Shown: positions 19,737 through 28,055, counted from the first letter of the stretch. The stretch: DNA of 64,000 bases from CBDFKF01 sp965248765 (GCA_965248765.1 CBDFKF010000004.1:2542001-2606000); one strand, 5' to 3'. Made by a program: numbers and translations. Notes: generated by a model not told the origin, from the sequence alone.

Positions 19737-21292
19737 CAGACCGTGTGGAAACTCTGGGTGGCGGGGATGGAGGTTTAGGTAACCATGATTTGCGGCGATC
19801 CCACGTAATCTGGCGGTTTGGCGCCGGTAGCCCTGTGGAAGGGGCTCCAGGCCTCCGTGGATCGATGTGCGGCGCTCGATTTTGGCCTGATTCCCGTCTC
19901 ATGCCCTCGCGGCGGCGATCAAGGCGGGAACACCTACCAGCGAGATCGCGCGGCGGATGTTGTAAGCCAGCGCCGTGATGCTGAACTCGCCGCGCACGTT
20001 CTCCAGCCGCCGGGTCAGGAAGGCACCCTGGCCCATCCATTGTTTGATTGAGCCGAAGGGATGCTCGACGCTTTCACGGCGCGCATCGAGCAGCTCCGGG
20101 CGGGCCGCCAATCGTTCTGCCATGCGCTCCAGGATCGCTTCGGCGCTTGCGCTTGCTGTGTAGCGCCAGGCGTTGGCCGTCGGGGCAGATGTAAATGTCC
20201 TCGCCGCCGTCATAGCGGAAGCGTTCCTTGGGAAAGAGCCCCTGGCTCACCGTGGATCCGCGCTGGGGCTTGGGCACATGCGGCACGACGCCGGCATTCT
20301 CGCAGGCCTCGATATCCTCGATCTTGAAGTAGCCCGCGTCGGCGACCGCGTCGATCCGATCGACGGCCAGGTTCCGACGGGCCACCACCGCCGTCTCGGC
20401 CAATAGACCGAGATCGCTGACCTTGTTATGGACCTGCTGCTCGGCGATCAGTTTGTGCTTGGCGTCCACGGCGATCTGAATGTTGTAGCCGACACCGACC
20501 CGGGTCTCGGCGTACATCGCCCGGCTGTCCGGATCCGTCAAAGAGAGCTGGTCCTCGCCACTCGCAGCCAGCGCGTCTCGATGTTCCTCAAACCGCTCAC
20601 GCCGCCCTTGGATCGCAGCGATCTTCTCCTGGATATGCTCCACCTCGCCGCCGCCGGTGCCGCCCTCGTCTTGCTCGTCGGCCTCGTCGAGCCGGTCGAG
20701 ATAACGCGACAACCTCTCGTCGCTCTCGGCCAACGCCTTCGCCAGCTTCGCTTTGGTGAAGTTCCGCTTCCGGCTGTTCACTGCCTTGATCCGTGTACCG
20801 TCAACCGCCACCAGCTCGCGTCCGAACAGCTCCAGTTCGCGGCATAGCCTCACGAACTCCCGAAACACCTGTCGGAAGGCCGCCCGATTGATCCGCCGGA
20901 AATCGGCGATCGTCTTGAAGTCTGGCGACAAACGCCGCAACAGCCAGATCACTTCGAGATTACGCTTGCTCTCTGCCTCCAGCCGGCGGCTCGAACGTAC
21001 CCGATTGAGATAGCCGTATATGTAGAGCTTCAGCAGGTCCGCCGGATCGTAGCCGGGACGACCTATCGCCTTCGCCGCGGCGCGCTCGAAACCAGCGGCC
21101 GCTAGGTCCAAACCATCCACGAAGGCATCGATGAAACGGACCGGGTTATCCCGGCCCACGTAATCGTCCACTGCTTCCGGCAGAAGCAGAACCTGAGAGC
21201 GGTCAACGCCAGGAATGTGTCTCATGGCGGACCCTAACATCGCCATGAGACGGACGGAAATCCCCCGCCACCCAGAGTTTCCACACGGTCTG
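19737..21292 (-). mobile_element. IS1182-family element copy 1, inserted in istA
   Basis: 1556 bases bounded by 30-base perfect inverted repeats (19737-19766 and 21263-21292) and flanked by a 4-base direct repeat CATG (19733-19736 and 21293-21296), the duplication size typical of IS1182. The transposase runs in the same direction as istA. The exact site and duplication show a clean insertion into IS21. Confidence 0.92.
19899..21225 (-). pseudogene. IS1182-family transposase with internal deletion (copy 1)
   Basis: From ATG 21225 the frame gives the N-terminal DUF772 part (DYVGRDNPVRFIDAF) and the DDE core (ELVAVDGTRIKA; GYNIQIAVDAKHKL; DAVADAGYF), then ends at 20074 with an unrelated tail. 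The C-terminal part with the catalytic Glu (VEHPFGSIKQWMGQGAFLTR) continues in another frame to 19899. Between QRLALHSKRKR and EAILERMAERL the usual Cys-rich stretch of some 40-60 residues is absent. Copies 2 and 3 carry the identical lesion. Confidence 0.85.
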
Positions 21293-21643
21293 CATGGTAT
21301 AGCCGCCGGCGAACCCGTGCTCGTCCCGCAGCCGCTCGAAGATCCGGTGCGCCGTGTGGCGCTGCTTGCGCGGCACGTCCGGATCCGTGTCCGCCTCCAG
21401 GATCGCGTCGACGATGCCGGTGAACCCATCCAGCTTGGGCCGCCGGACCGGCTTGGTCCGCCGGTAGCCCGGCGGCGCCGAATAGCTCAGCATCTTCTTC
21501 ACCGTCCGGCGGTCGATGCCGAACCGACGGCCCGCATCGTGATGGCTCAGACCCTCGTCGACAACCGCCAGACGAACCGCCGCATAGAGCTCCACGCCGT
21601 ACATCTCATGCCCCTCACCACAACCGACAAGGGGCTATAGGTG

Positions 21644-21659
21644 GCGCAATTTTGCGCCG
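21644..21659. promoter_or_regulatory. palindrome in the IS21 left end (copy A)
   Basis: GGCGCAA-TT-TTGCGCC, a 7-base inverted repeat with a 2-base centre, lies about 40 bases upstream of istA. The same palindrome occurs in copies B (33705-33720) and C (43935-43950). It could be an operator or a transposase site; this is inferred from position only. Confidence 0.4.
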
Positions 21660-21715
21660 CCGCGACCGGACCGCCCAGCCGCTCCGCGTGCTGCATTATT
21701 CCTCCGCCGTTAACA

Positions 21716-22745
21716 CCCTGGTCCCGCCCGAGGTCGATCTGCGGGATTTCCCGTTCATGCCGCTTGACGTGGTGAGGCTGCGCGACAGCCGCCTTGCCGC
21801 CATCTCATCGGGTGACGAGTTCATGGCGTGGGTCCTCCTGGCGTGCGCGAGTTGGCATCAGCGGCCCGCAGGTTCTCTCCCGAATGACGATGTGGAGCTC
21901 GCCCGACTCGCCGGGTTCGGACGAGCAGTGCGTGAGTGGATGAGGGTCCGTAGTGGTGCTTTGCATGGGTGGGTGCTGTGCTCCGATGGTCGCTACTACC
22001 ACCCTGTTGTCGCCGAAAAAGCGGTGGAGGCTTGGGCCGAGAAACATGCCTACCGCGACAGAAAGGCGAAGCGAATAGCCACAGCAAAGGCGGCCGCGGA
22101 TGCGCGTTGGCATGAGCAGGCGCAGTGCGATGAGGATGCGGATGCTATGCGTGACGCATCTGAGGTGGATGCGCAACGCATACCAAACGCATCTGAACTG
22201 GATGCTAACCGCAATGCGGAAGGCGTGTTGGACGCAATGCCGAAAGGGACAGGGACAGGGACAGGGAAGAAAGAAAACATATACGGTCGGTTCGATGAAT
22301 TCTGGGAGGCGTATCCGAGCCGAGGGGGTCACGCCAATCCCAAACATCCGGCACGCCAAGCCTGGGGGACCGCGATCAAGAGCGGGACCGATCCTGGCGA
22401 CATCGTCGCGGCGGCACGGCGATACGCCGAAGCGGTTTCTGGCGAGGAACCGCGTCACGTCTGCCAGGCAAAACCTGGCTTCACCAGCGACGCTGGCGGG
22501 ACTACCTCGGCAACGGCGCCGATCGTCTCAGCGTCGAGGAAGGCCGGCTGAAGGTCTACCGGGAAACAGGTACGTGGTTGCCCAACTGGGGGGACCGGTG
22601 CGAAGCGGAGAGACGGACCAGCAAAGACGACAGACCACCGGAAAAGCCGCGCGACGAAGGCGGCGGAGCAGACCCTGAAGACCCGCTGGCCATTCCCGAG
22701 TTCCTCCAGCGGTCGCCGGGCCAAGCGGAAGCGGGCGGGGCGTGA
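21716..22745 (+). pseudogene. phage DUF1376 (replication-associated) protein, 5' end cut by IS21 and frameshifted
   Basis: Coding similarity begins right at the IS21 end with EVDLRDFPFMPLDVVRLRDS, the start of the DUF1376 domain found in phage replication proteins (YdaU-like). A C-terminal phage module (YGRFDEFWEAYPSRGG, then QAKTWLHQRRWRDYL) follows. The frame changes at about 22472 (GGCAAAACC), after which the correct reading runs to 22745. The natural start codon was removed: the open frame now begins inside the IS at 21652 with about 21 IS-encoded residues. Likely a primosome or helicase-loader-like role; non-functional as is. Confidence 0.65.
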
Positions 22746-22831
22746 GTGAGGAAGCGGGCGGGCACGGCTCCCGTGGCGACAGGCTGAGGGTGACCGAGGC
22801 CGAGATCGAGCGCAAGTGGGGGACAGGGTGA
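22742..22831 (+). CDS. possible 29-residue phage peptide
   Basis: A GTG-initiated frame overlaps the preceding gene stop (GTGA) and ends with TGA overlapping a further GTG at 22828 that opens another short frame with the same VSEE start. The tight overlaps are typical of phage early operons. After 22828 the sequence holds a frame-broken KWKSVRSPQPYVPPP segment before the HicB stop. No family recognised. Confidence 0.3.
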   Translation: MSEEAGGHGSRGDRLRVTEAEIERKWGTG

Positions 22832-22953
22832 GTGAGGAAACCGCCGCGCCAAAGCCCGGACCGGGTCGCGCCAACGGGGGGAGGGTCGAAGTGGAAATCG
22901 GTCCGATCGCCGCAACCGTATGTGCCACCTCCCATTTGGAAGTAAACGATCGG

Positions 22954-23382
22954 TCATGCGGCGCGGGTCTCGACAACCAGTTCCTGGCCAAGCGCGCGGA
23001 GCGCCCTATGAATACGGCTAGCGGCCGTTCTATGGCGGGGATCGAGCATGCGGCGGACGACCTTGTCGTCGACGCCGAGCGTTCTGGCAAATTCAAGGCG
23101 CGTCAACACACTCTCGCGGAAGGCAATCGCCAGCGCCGCCTTCGCTGCCATGTCGGGCGGCACGGCGACGTGATGCTCTCCTTCACGCTTGGCGCTCGGC
23201 ACCGGGATCAGCTCGGCGTCGTCAATGCGCCCGGCGATTGCTTCCTCAAGCGCATCGGCGGCCTCGGCAAGGGCTTCGGCGACGTCGCTACCGGAGGTCA
23301 GGCACTCGGGAAAGTCGCGGAACGAAACGACAATCTCGTCCGGGGCGGAGCGGTGCAGTCGTGCGGGATAGGTAAATCGCAT
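22954..23382 (-). CDS. hicB: HicB family antitoxin (locus 1)
   Basis: 142 residues: an N-terminal HicB partial RNase H-like fold (MRFTYPARLH, VVSFRDFPECLTSG, AADALEEAIAGRIDDAE) and a C-terminal helix-turn-helix region (LEFARTLGVDDKVVRRMLDPRHRTA) that should bind the operator. It lies 21 bases after hicA on the same strand. HicB neutralises the HicA mRNA-degrading toxin and represses its own promoter. Intact. The C-terminal DNA-binding part makes it a candidate regulator of the palindromes at 23632-23677. Confidence 0.9.
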   Translation of the reverse strand: MRFTYPARLHRSAPDEIVVSFRDFPECLTSGSDVAEALAEAADALEEAIAGRIDDAELIPVPSAKREGEHHVAVPPDMAAKAALAIAFRESVLTRLEFARTLGVDDKVVRRMLDPRHRTAASRIHRALRALGQELVVETRAA

Positions 23383-23403
23383 GGCGGTGTCCTTTCTAGG
23401 GCG

Positions 23404-23619
23404 TCACTGGAAATCGCTTCTGTTGAGGCCCAGTTGACGAATCATGGCGGACAAGAGACCCGGCCCGAGTTCTTTTCGGCGGTCCTTCACTACGGTCTTC
23501 CGGTTGCCGAAATAGACAGTGATGTGGCTGCCTTTACCGCGCTTGCTGTCGGTGCGGACGGCAACACTGCGCTCGCGGCCAATCTGAAGAACTCGGTCGA
23601 TGAATTCCCTGCCCTTCAT
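23404..23619 (-). CDS. hicA: HicA family mRNA interferase toxin (locus 1)
   Basis: 71 residues of the HicA double-stranded-RNA-binding-like fold with the catalytic histidine in GKGSHITVYFG, followed by RRKELGPGLLSAMIRQLGL. The toxin cleaves mRNA without ribosome help. The open frame extends upstream to 23706, but ATG 23619 is the family start (MKGREFIDRV) and lies just 6 bases after a -10 box, so the transcript is probably leaderless. Confidence 0.9.
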   Translation of the reverse strand: MKGREFIDRVLQIGRERSVAVRTDSKRGKGSHITVYFGNRKTVVKDRRKELGPGLLSAMIRQLGLNRSDFQ

Positions 23620-23625
23620 CCTATG

Positions 23626-23654
23626 TATATAGGACACTTGTGTCCGTCTTTCAA
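23626..23654 (-). promoter_or_regulatory. hicAB-1 promoter, apparently leaderless
   Basis: On the minus strand TTGAAA (23654-23649), a 17-base spacer and TATATA (23631-23626) form a good sigma-70 promoter. Only six bases separate the -10 box from the hicA ATG, so transcription should start at or next to the start codon. The spacer contains the palindrome described separately. Confidence 0.7.
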
Positions 23655-23677
23655 GAGATAAAAGGACAGAAATGTCC
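23632..23677. promoter_or_regulatory. paired palindromic operators at hicAB-1 and the HNH gene start
   Basis: GGACAC-TT-GTGTCC (23632-23645) fills most of the promoter spacer. GGACA-GAAA-TGTCC (23664-23677) overlaps the ATG of the divergent HNH gene at 23672. The centres are 32 bases apart, about three helical turns, so both sites face the same side of the helix. HicB is the natural candidate ligand. Confidence 0.6.
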
Positions 23678-23986
23678 GGTGGAATGACCCCGGCCGAGAT
23701 CCGCAAGGCGAGGACGAGTTGTCGCTACCGCAAGCTGCGGCGGCAGCGGCTGGCGAAAGACCCCACCTGCCGCCCGTGCGAGAAAGCCGGGTTTACGGTG
23801 GAGGCAGTGGAGCTGGATCACATAGTACCGGTGTATCGGGACTCGTCGCGGTTCTGGGAGCTGTTGAATCCCGAGGTGACGCAGGTCATCTGCCGCGCCT
23901 GCCACGAGGCGAAATCGGCGGCGGAGAATCGTAGCGAGACGCCGGAGCGGGCGGCGTGGCGGGAGAGACTGGAGGGGATGGCATGA
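23672..23986 (+). CDS. phage HNH endonuclease
   Basis: 104 residues with the HNH motif: CRPCEKAG, then ELDHIVPVYRD (the LDH of HNH), then the second cysteine pair in VICRACHEAKS. Such small HNH nucleases sit directly before terminase genes in HK97-like phages and take part in cos-type DNA packaging with the terminase. It starts divergently from hicA-1 and overlaps the next small gene by ATGA. Confidence 0.88.
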   Translation: MSGGMTPAEIRKARTSCRYRKLRRQRLAKDPTCRPCEKAGFTVEAVELDHIVPVYRDSSRFWELLNPEVTQVICRACHEAKSAAENRSETPERAAWRERLEGMA

Positions 23987-24141
23987 CTGAGCACACGGGT
24001 CGATGCCCTGACCCCGCGAGACAAATCCAGCTCGCGGTACTGGCTGCGGTTCTGGACAGTCTCCCTGACGACGTGTTCGTTAAGGCCGTCAGAGAAGCCG
24101 AAGCGGAGCAACGCAGGAGGGGTGATGACCACTGCCGCTGA
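23983..24141 (+). CDS. small phage protein, possible terminase-associated
   Basis: 52 residues beginning at the ATGA overlap with the HNH stop and running 17 bases into the terminase gene. It has an amphipathic alpha-helical sequence (IQLAVLAAVLDSLPDDVFVKAVREAEAEQ) and no recognisable family. Position is where a small terminase subunit could sit, but it is far too short for a normal TerS. Confidence 0.5.
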   Translation: MTEHTGRCPDPARQIQLAVLAAVLDSLPDDVFVKAVREAEAEQRRRGDDHCR

Positions 24142-25669
24142 AGTCATCTGCTGGATGGAGCAGCTTCGCGTTACCGAGGGGCCGCTTGCGGGTGAGCGGC
24201 TCAAGCTGCTGCCGTTCCAGCGGAAGTTCGTTCGCGGCCTGCTCAAGAATTCGGAAGCGGCGCTGACCATCGCCCGCGGCGGCGGGAAGACGACGTTGGC
24301 GGCCGCGCTAGCGGCTTGCGCGACTGTTGGCCCACTGTCGGTGCCACGGGCGCAGACCGTCATCGTGGCGTCGAGTCTGGGCCAGGCACGGATCGCATTC
24401 AATCATGCACGCTGGTTCATGCGCCCGATCCTCGACGCGGACCCGCAGCGCTATCGGGAGATCGAGAACTCTCACGAGTGCCGGCTGGAGGACAGACAAA
24501 CTGGCGCGAGCCTGCGGGCGTTGGGATCGGACCCAAAGCGCGCGCACGGCTTGGCGCCATTGTTGGCGATAGCCGACGAGCCGGCGAAATGGCCCTCAAA
24601 TCAGGGGCCGGAGATGCACGGCGCGATGGTGACCGCGCTTGGTAAGCAACCGAATTCCCGGTTCATCGCGATTGGCACGCGTTCTGACGATCCTGGACAC
24701 TGGTTTTCGGTGTTGTTGAAGGGCGGCCCCGGCGTTTACGCACAGCTGCACGCCGTCGATGAAGGCGACGATGACTTCGCCTGGTCTTCCGTGAAGAAAG
24801 CGAACCCAGCGTTGCCGCACATGCCGCACTTGGCCGAGGAAATCAGGCGCGAGCGAGAGAAGGCGCGAGAGGGAGGCCCGTCGCTCGCGATGTACACGGC
24901 GCTTCGCTTAAACGCGGGAACGCCAGAGGTCGGCGTCCGCGAGATCATCGTCAGCGTGAACAATTGGGCGGCCTGTGTGTTCTCCGTTCCGCCGCCGCGG
25001 GAGGGGCCGGTGGCGCTCGCCTTCGACCTCGGCGGCGCGGCCTCGATGACGGCGTTCGTCGCCTACTGGCCGGAGACCGGGCGGCTCGAGGCGCGGGGGG
25101 CGTTTCCTGCCGACCCGGGGCTGGCGGCCCGTGGCAAGGCGGATTTCGTCGGCGATCGGTATGTGAACATGGCCGAGCGGGGTGAGATTCGGACGTATCC
25201 CGGCAAGGTGACACCGGTCGGCCGGTTCCTGATCGACTGCGCGGCGGGCATCGAGGGGGAGGAGGTCATCGGCTGCGTTGCCGACCGCTACCGCCAGGCG
25301 GAGGCTCAGCAGGCGCTCGCCGAGGTCGGCATCGAATGGCCGATGGAATGGCGGGCGACCGGGGCGGGCAAGGATGGGAGCGCGGACATTCGGGCCTTCC
25401 AGTCCGAGGTCCTGGAGTCGCACCTGCGCACGGCTCCGTCGCTGCTCATGGAATCGGCCATCGCCGAGTGCGTCATCGGGCGCGACACCAACGGCAACCC
25501 CCGCCTCGACAAGGCGCGCTCGAAGGGCCGCATCGACGCGCTGCAGGCGGCGGTGCTGGCCGTGGGTTTGGGGCGACGATGGCGGCTGCCGTCGCCCGAG
25601 GAGCCGGACGACAACCCGCTGCTGCGGCATTACGCGAGCGGACAGCCGCTCGAAGCATGGAGCGTGTGA
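24125..25669 (+). CDS. terL: phage terminase large subunit
   Basis: 514 residues. The ATPase part has Walker A TIARGGGKTT (about 46-55) and a Walker B-like LLAIADEPAKW; the nuclease part has acidic residues in VALAFDLGGAASM (about 300) and later Asp-containing motifs (DGSADIRAF, SKGRIDALQAA). It drives ATP-powered DNA packaging and cuts the concatemer. ATG 24125 is 4 bases after AGGAGG and is preferred to GTG 24122. Intact, and 1 base from the portal gene. Confidence 0.92.
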   Translation: MTTAAEVICWMEQLRVTEGPLAGERLKLLPFQRKFVRGLLKNSEAALTIARGGGKTTLAAALAACATVGPLSVPRAQTVIVASSLGQARIAFNHARWFMRPILDADPQRYREIENSHECRLEDRQTGASLRALGSDPKRAHGLAPLLAIADEPAKWPSNQGPEMHGAMVTALGKQPNSRFIAIGTRSDDPGHWFSVLLKGGPGVYAQLHAVDEGDDDFAWSSVKKANPALPHMPHLAEEIRREREKAREGGPSLAMYTALRLNAGTPEVGVREIIVSVNNWAACVFSVPPPREGPVALAFDLGGAASMTAFVAYWPETGRLEARGAFPADPGLAARGKADFVGDRYVNMAERGEIRTYPGKVTPVGRFLIDCAAGIEGEEVIGCVADRYRQAEAQQALAEVGIEWPMEWRATGAGKDGSADIRAFQSEVLESHLRTAPSLLMESAIAECVIGRDTNGNPRLDKARSKGRIDALQAAVLAVGLGRRWRLPSPEEPDDNPLLRHYASGQPLEAWSV

Positions 25670-25670
25670 C

Positions 25671-26912
25671 ATGGCATTCGAGATCATCAAGCGCATATTC
25701 GGCGGCAGGCGGCTTCCCGTGCCGGATCCCGACGAGCCCGGATTTCACACCTACGCGCAGTCGTCGGGACCGCTCACGGCGATCCCGGCCGCCTATGCCG
25801 CGATCGGGCTCCTGGCCTCGACGCTCGCGCAACTGCCGCGCACCGTGGCGCGCCTCGACGATCCGCTGGACGACTATTGGGAGGCCGACCCGGAGCATCC
25901 GGTGTCGGAGCTGTTGCGCCGTCCTTCACGGTTGGTCGACCCGTGGATCTTCTGGGAGTGGATGTTGCGGTGCCTGTTCGGCTTCGGCAACGCCTACTCC
26001 TGGATACGGCGCGACTCCCGCGGCCGACCGGTGGAGCTCGTGCCGGCGAACTGCACGCGCTGTCAGTGGGTGGACGGGAGCCAGGGGTCAATCGCGGAAT
26101 ACGACCTGACGCTGTGGGGCGTGACCGGCAACGGCGCCACACAACAGATGCTTCGCGTGCCTGCGAGCGACGTCGTTGCCTTGCACGGCCCTGGTTTCGA
26201 CGGGCTGGCGAGCCCGAGCCCGGTGCTGTACACGGCGCGGCGCACTCTTGAGGTCATGGACCAGGCGGCGGTGTATCAGCGGCAAGAGCTGCGCGGCCGA
26301 GGGTTGCGTACCGCGATTGAAACGGATGTTCAGCTTCTCAATCTAACGCCGGAGCAACGCGAGCAGCATCGCAAGGTGCTGGAAGAGGTGTTCGCCAAGG
26401 CGCGTGAGGACGGCACGGTGCCGGTTCTGCCGGCCGGTTTCTCGCCAGCATCGACGGGCGGCATGTCGGCCGTCGATATCCAGGTAATCGATCTCCTGAA
26501 GTGGTCGGTCGAGGACATTGCCCGGGTGTGGAATGTGCCGCTCAGGCTGCTGCATCAGTATTACGAGGGCCAGCGTGTGACCCAATTCGAGCAGCAGGCT
26601 GTGGACTTCGAGCGCTGGTCGCTGCGCGGCCATGTGCACCGCGTCGAGGAGCAGCTCTCGGCGAAGCTGCTCTCGCGCGAGGAGACGGCCGACAGCCTCG
26701 TCATCCGGCTTCCGACCGATCGTATCCGGGCGGGGTCGTGGAGCGAGCAGGTGAATTCGGTAGACCAGGCCGTCGCGAAGGCTGGTGTGATGACGGTTAA
26801 CGAGGGTCGCCGACGGCTGCGCCTGCCGCCACGTGAGGACGGCGACCGACTCATTCAGCCGAAGGGCGCGCCGGCGCAGGATACGGGCACACAGATGGAG
26901 GATGCAGCATGA
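25671..26912 (+). CDS. HK97-family phage portal protein
   Basis: 413 residues starting MAFEIIKRIFGG one base after the terminase stop. Typical portal features are NAYSWIRRDSRGRPVELVP, VVALHGPGFDGLASPSPVLY, and DIARVWNVPLRLLHQYYEG with the following RWSLRGHVHRVEEQL. It forms the dodecameric ring at the capsid vertex through which DNA enters. Intact. Confidence 0.93.
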   Translation: MAFEIIKRIFGGRRLPVPDPDEPGFHTYAQSSGPLTAIPAAYAAIGLLASTLAQLPRTVARLDDPLDDYWEADPEHPVSELLRRPSRLVDPWIFWEWMLRCLFGFGNAYSWIRRDSRGRPVELVPANCTRCQWVDGSQGSIAEYDLTLWGVTGNGATQQMLRVPASDVVALHGPGFDGLASPSPVLYTARRTLEVMDQAAVYQRQELRGRGLRTAIETDVQLLNLTPEQREQHRKVLEEVFAKAREDGTVPVLPAGFSPASTGGMSAVDIQVIDLLKWSVEDIARVWNVPLRLLHQYYEGQRVTQFEQQAVDFERWSLRGHVHRVEEQLSAKLLSREETADSLVIRLPTDRIRAGSWSEQVNSVDQAVAKAGVMTVNEGRRRLRLPPREDGDRLIQPKGAPAQDTGTQMEDAA

Positions 26913-27209
26913 GCAAGCACACGCCGGGGCCGTGGCAAGTGCTCGACTGTCGGTGACGAGCCGATGATGTCCGTCCGCGCGGCTCGCATTGCGGGACAAC
27001 CGCCGCGCCATGAAGTCGCTCTTTGCGCGACCGGCTACAGCCCGCAAGAAATGGAGGACGCCAACGCCCGCCTGATCGCCGCAGCCCCCGAGATGCTGGC
27101 AGCGCTATGCGGACTTCTCGACGTGTTCGAGAACGACGCCGACGCGGATGCCGCGATAGACGCAGCCCGCGCCGCAATCGTCAAGGCGGAGGGCAATGAC
27201 GCCGCGTGA
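26909..27209 (+). pseudogene. small phage protein of the HTPGPW/ANARLIAAAP type, frameshifted
   Basis: ATG 26909 overlaps the portal stop and opens with SKHTPGPWQV, then stops at 26956. The second half (MEDANARLIAAAPEMLAALC) lies in another frame, ending at 27209. Both pieces are the conserved ends of a common small phage and prophage protein of unknown function, so a frameshift or small deletion between them broke the gene. Confidence 0.55.
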
Positions 27210-27405
27210 GTTCCGCGAGGCGCGTGACACGCTCGAACTGTCGGCGCACCAATTGGCAGACAAACTGGGCGTGCACGTGCGTACCGTATGGCGCTGGCAG
27301 GAGGGCAGCCGACCCATTCCCGGGCCGGTGGCGGCGGCACTACACGCTTACATGGAGGCGGAGGCCGATAGCCCCCAAAGCGGTGTCCATCTGATCGAGC
27401 CGTGA
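27196..27405 (+). CDS. Cro/CI-like helix-turn-helix protein
   Basis: 69 residues with a single helix-turn-helix (TLELSAHQLADKLGVHVRTVWRWQEG, about residues 13-38), of the small XRE type. It overlaps the previous frame by 14 bases and converges on hicB-2, whose 3' end overlaps its last 66 bases. Possibly a phage regulator; its position among late genes is unusual. Confidence 0.75.
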   Translation: MTPREFREARDTLELSAHQLADKLGVHVRTVWRWQEGSRPIPGPVAAALHAYMEAEADSPQSGVHLIEP

Positions 27406-27747
27406 GTTGTGCTGAATGTCGAGAACACGGTCAACCTGCGGCAAATGCCAATTCAGGCGGCGCGCCAACTCCGCCTTGCCGACACCCTGATCCTGCATTC
27501 CCTGATACAGAATGAGCTTCACGGCGGTGAGGCTACGCAACGTCACACGAATCTTCCCCCGCGAAGGACGGGGAACATCTTCACGATGCGCAATTCTCGC
27601 CGCGATCGCTTCATCGAAAGCGTCGATCGCTCGTGCTAGGGCGTCGTCCCTGTTGTCGCCGAAGGTGGTGAGTTCAGGGAAGTCCGGCGAGGTGACGAGA
27701 ATCGTTTCGTTGTCGTCCTCGGTGAGCTTGACGGGATAGTCGTACAT
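27340..27747 (-). CDS. hicB: HicB family antitoxin (locus 2)
   Basis: 135 residues: the N-terminal HicB fold (YPVKLTEDDNETILVTSPDFPELTTFG, IDAFDEAIAARIAHRED) and a C-terminal helix-turn-helix (GVGKAELARRLNWHLPQVDRVLD). The HicA gene lies 1 base upstream. The sequence is clearly divergent from HicB of locus 1, so this is a separate acquisition rather than a duplication. Intact. Confidence 0.9.
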   Translation of the reverse strand: MYDYPVKLTEDDNETILVTSPDFPELTTFGDNRDDALARAIDAFDEAIAARIAHREDVPRPSRGKIRVTLRSLTAVKLILYQGMQDQGVGKAELARRLNWHLPQVDRVLDIQHNSRLDQMDTALGAIGLRLHVSV

Positions 27748-27748
27748 A

Positions 27749-27937
27749 TCACTCCAGCTCCAGGTCCTTCTTGATCTTCGCCACCAAACCTTTTCCAAGC
27801 TCTTTGCGGCCACCGTGCATGGGCAGTTGTGACCTGCGGTTGCCGCGACGGACCGTGATGTGGCCGCTGCCGCCCTTGTGCGTTTCGAAGGCGCAGCCTT
27901 GCTTCTTGAGCCAGCGGCGAAGTTCGTTCGCGTTCAT
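27749..27937 (-). CDS. hicA: HicA family mRNA interferase toxin (locus 2)
   Basis: 62 residues beginning NANELRRWLKKQGC, with the catalytic His in GGSGHITVRRG and the GRKELGKGLVAKIKKDL end typical of HicA. ATG 27937 is six bases after the -10 box, so the message is probably leaderless. Intact and next to its antitoxin. Confidence 0.9.
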   Translation of the reverse strand: MNANELRRWLKKQGCAFETHKGGSGHITVRRGNRRSQLPMHGGRKELGKGLVAKIKKDLELE

Positions 27938-27943
27938 GCTCTG

Positions 27944-27974
27944 TTTATAGTGAACATAACTGTTGATGTCAACA
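27944..27974 (-). promoter_or_regulatory. hicAB-2 promoter with palindromic operator over -35
   Basis: Minus strand: consensus TTGACA (27972-27967), 17-base spacer, TATAAA (27949-27944), then six bases to the hicA ATG. A palindrome TGTTGA-TG-TCAACA (27961-27974) covers the -35 box. The 6-2-6 shape matches the operator at locus 1 although the sequence differs. Confidence 0.8.
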
Positions 27975-28055
27975 GAAGTGTTTACGGTGGCCGCTGGCCA
28001 TATGGCAAATTGCCAGAATTGACAAGGACTTAGGCCGCGCCTCATTTTTCGCGGC

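Larger units (their letters stand above)
18542..21604 (-). pseudogene. istA: IS21 transposase IstA, interrupted by IS1182 (copy A)
   Basis: The N-terminal piece (21604 to about 21293) has the helix-turn-helix (VVDEGLSHHDAGRRFGID). The C-terminal piece (19736 to 18542) starts VKDYVRSRRQ and carries the DDE integrase core (HAQVDFGEA with the first Asp, the YDN near GGVPRSILYDNTT, and the later acidic region). The reading frame would be continuous through TM-VKDYV if the IS1182 copy and one 4-base CATG repeat were removed. The full protein would be about 500 residues, as usual for IstA. Confidence 0.88.
18459..21715 (-). mobile_element. IS21-family element copy A, truncated in istB, carrying an IS1182 insertion
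   Basis: The left end reads TGTTAACGGCGG from 21715 inward on the minus strand, identical to copies B and C. istA follows, split by an IS1182-family element, then only the first 30 codons of istB. The right end is missing: IS sequence stops at about 18459, inside the histidine kinase. No target duplication can be tested because one end is gone. It lies in inverted orientation to copies B (33.65 kb) and C (43.88 kb). Confidence 0.88.
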
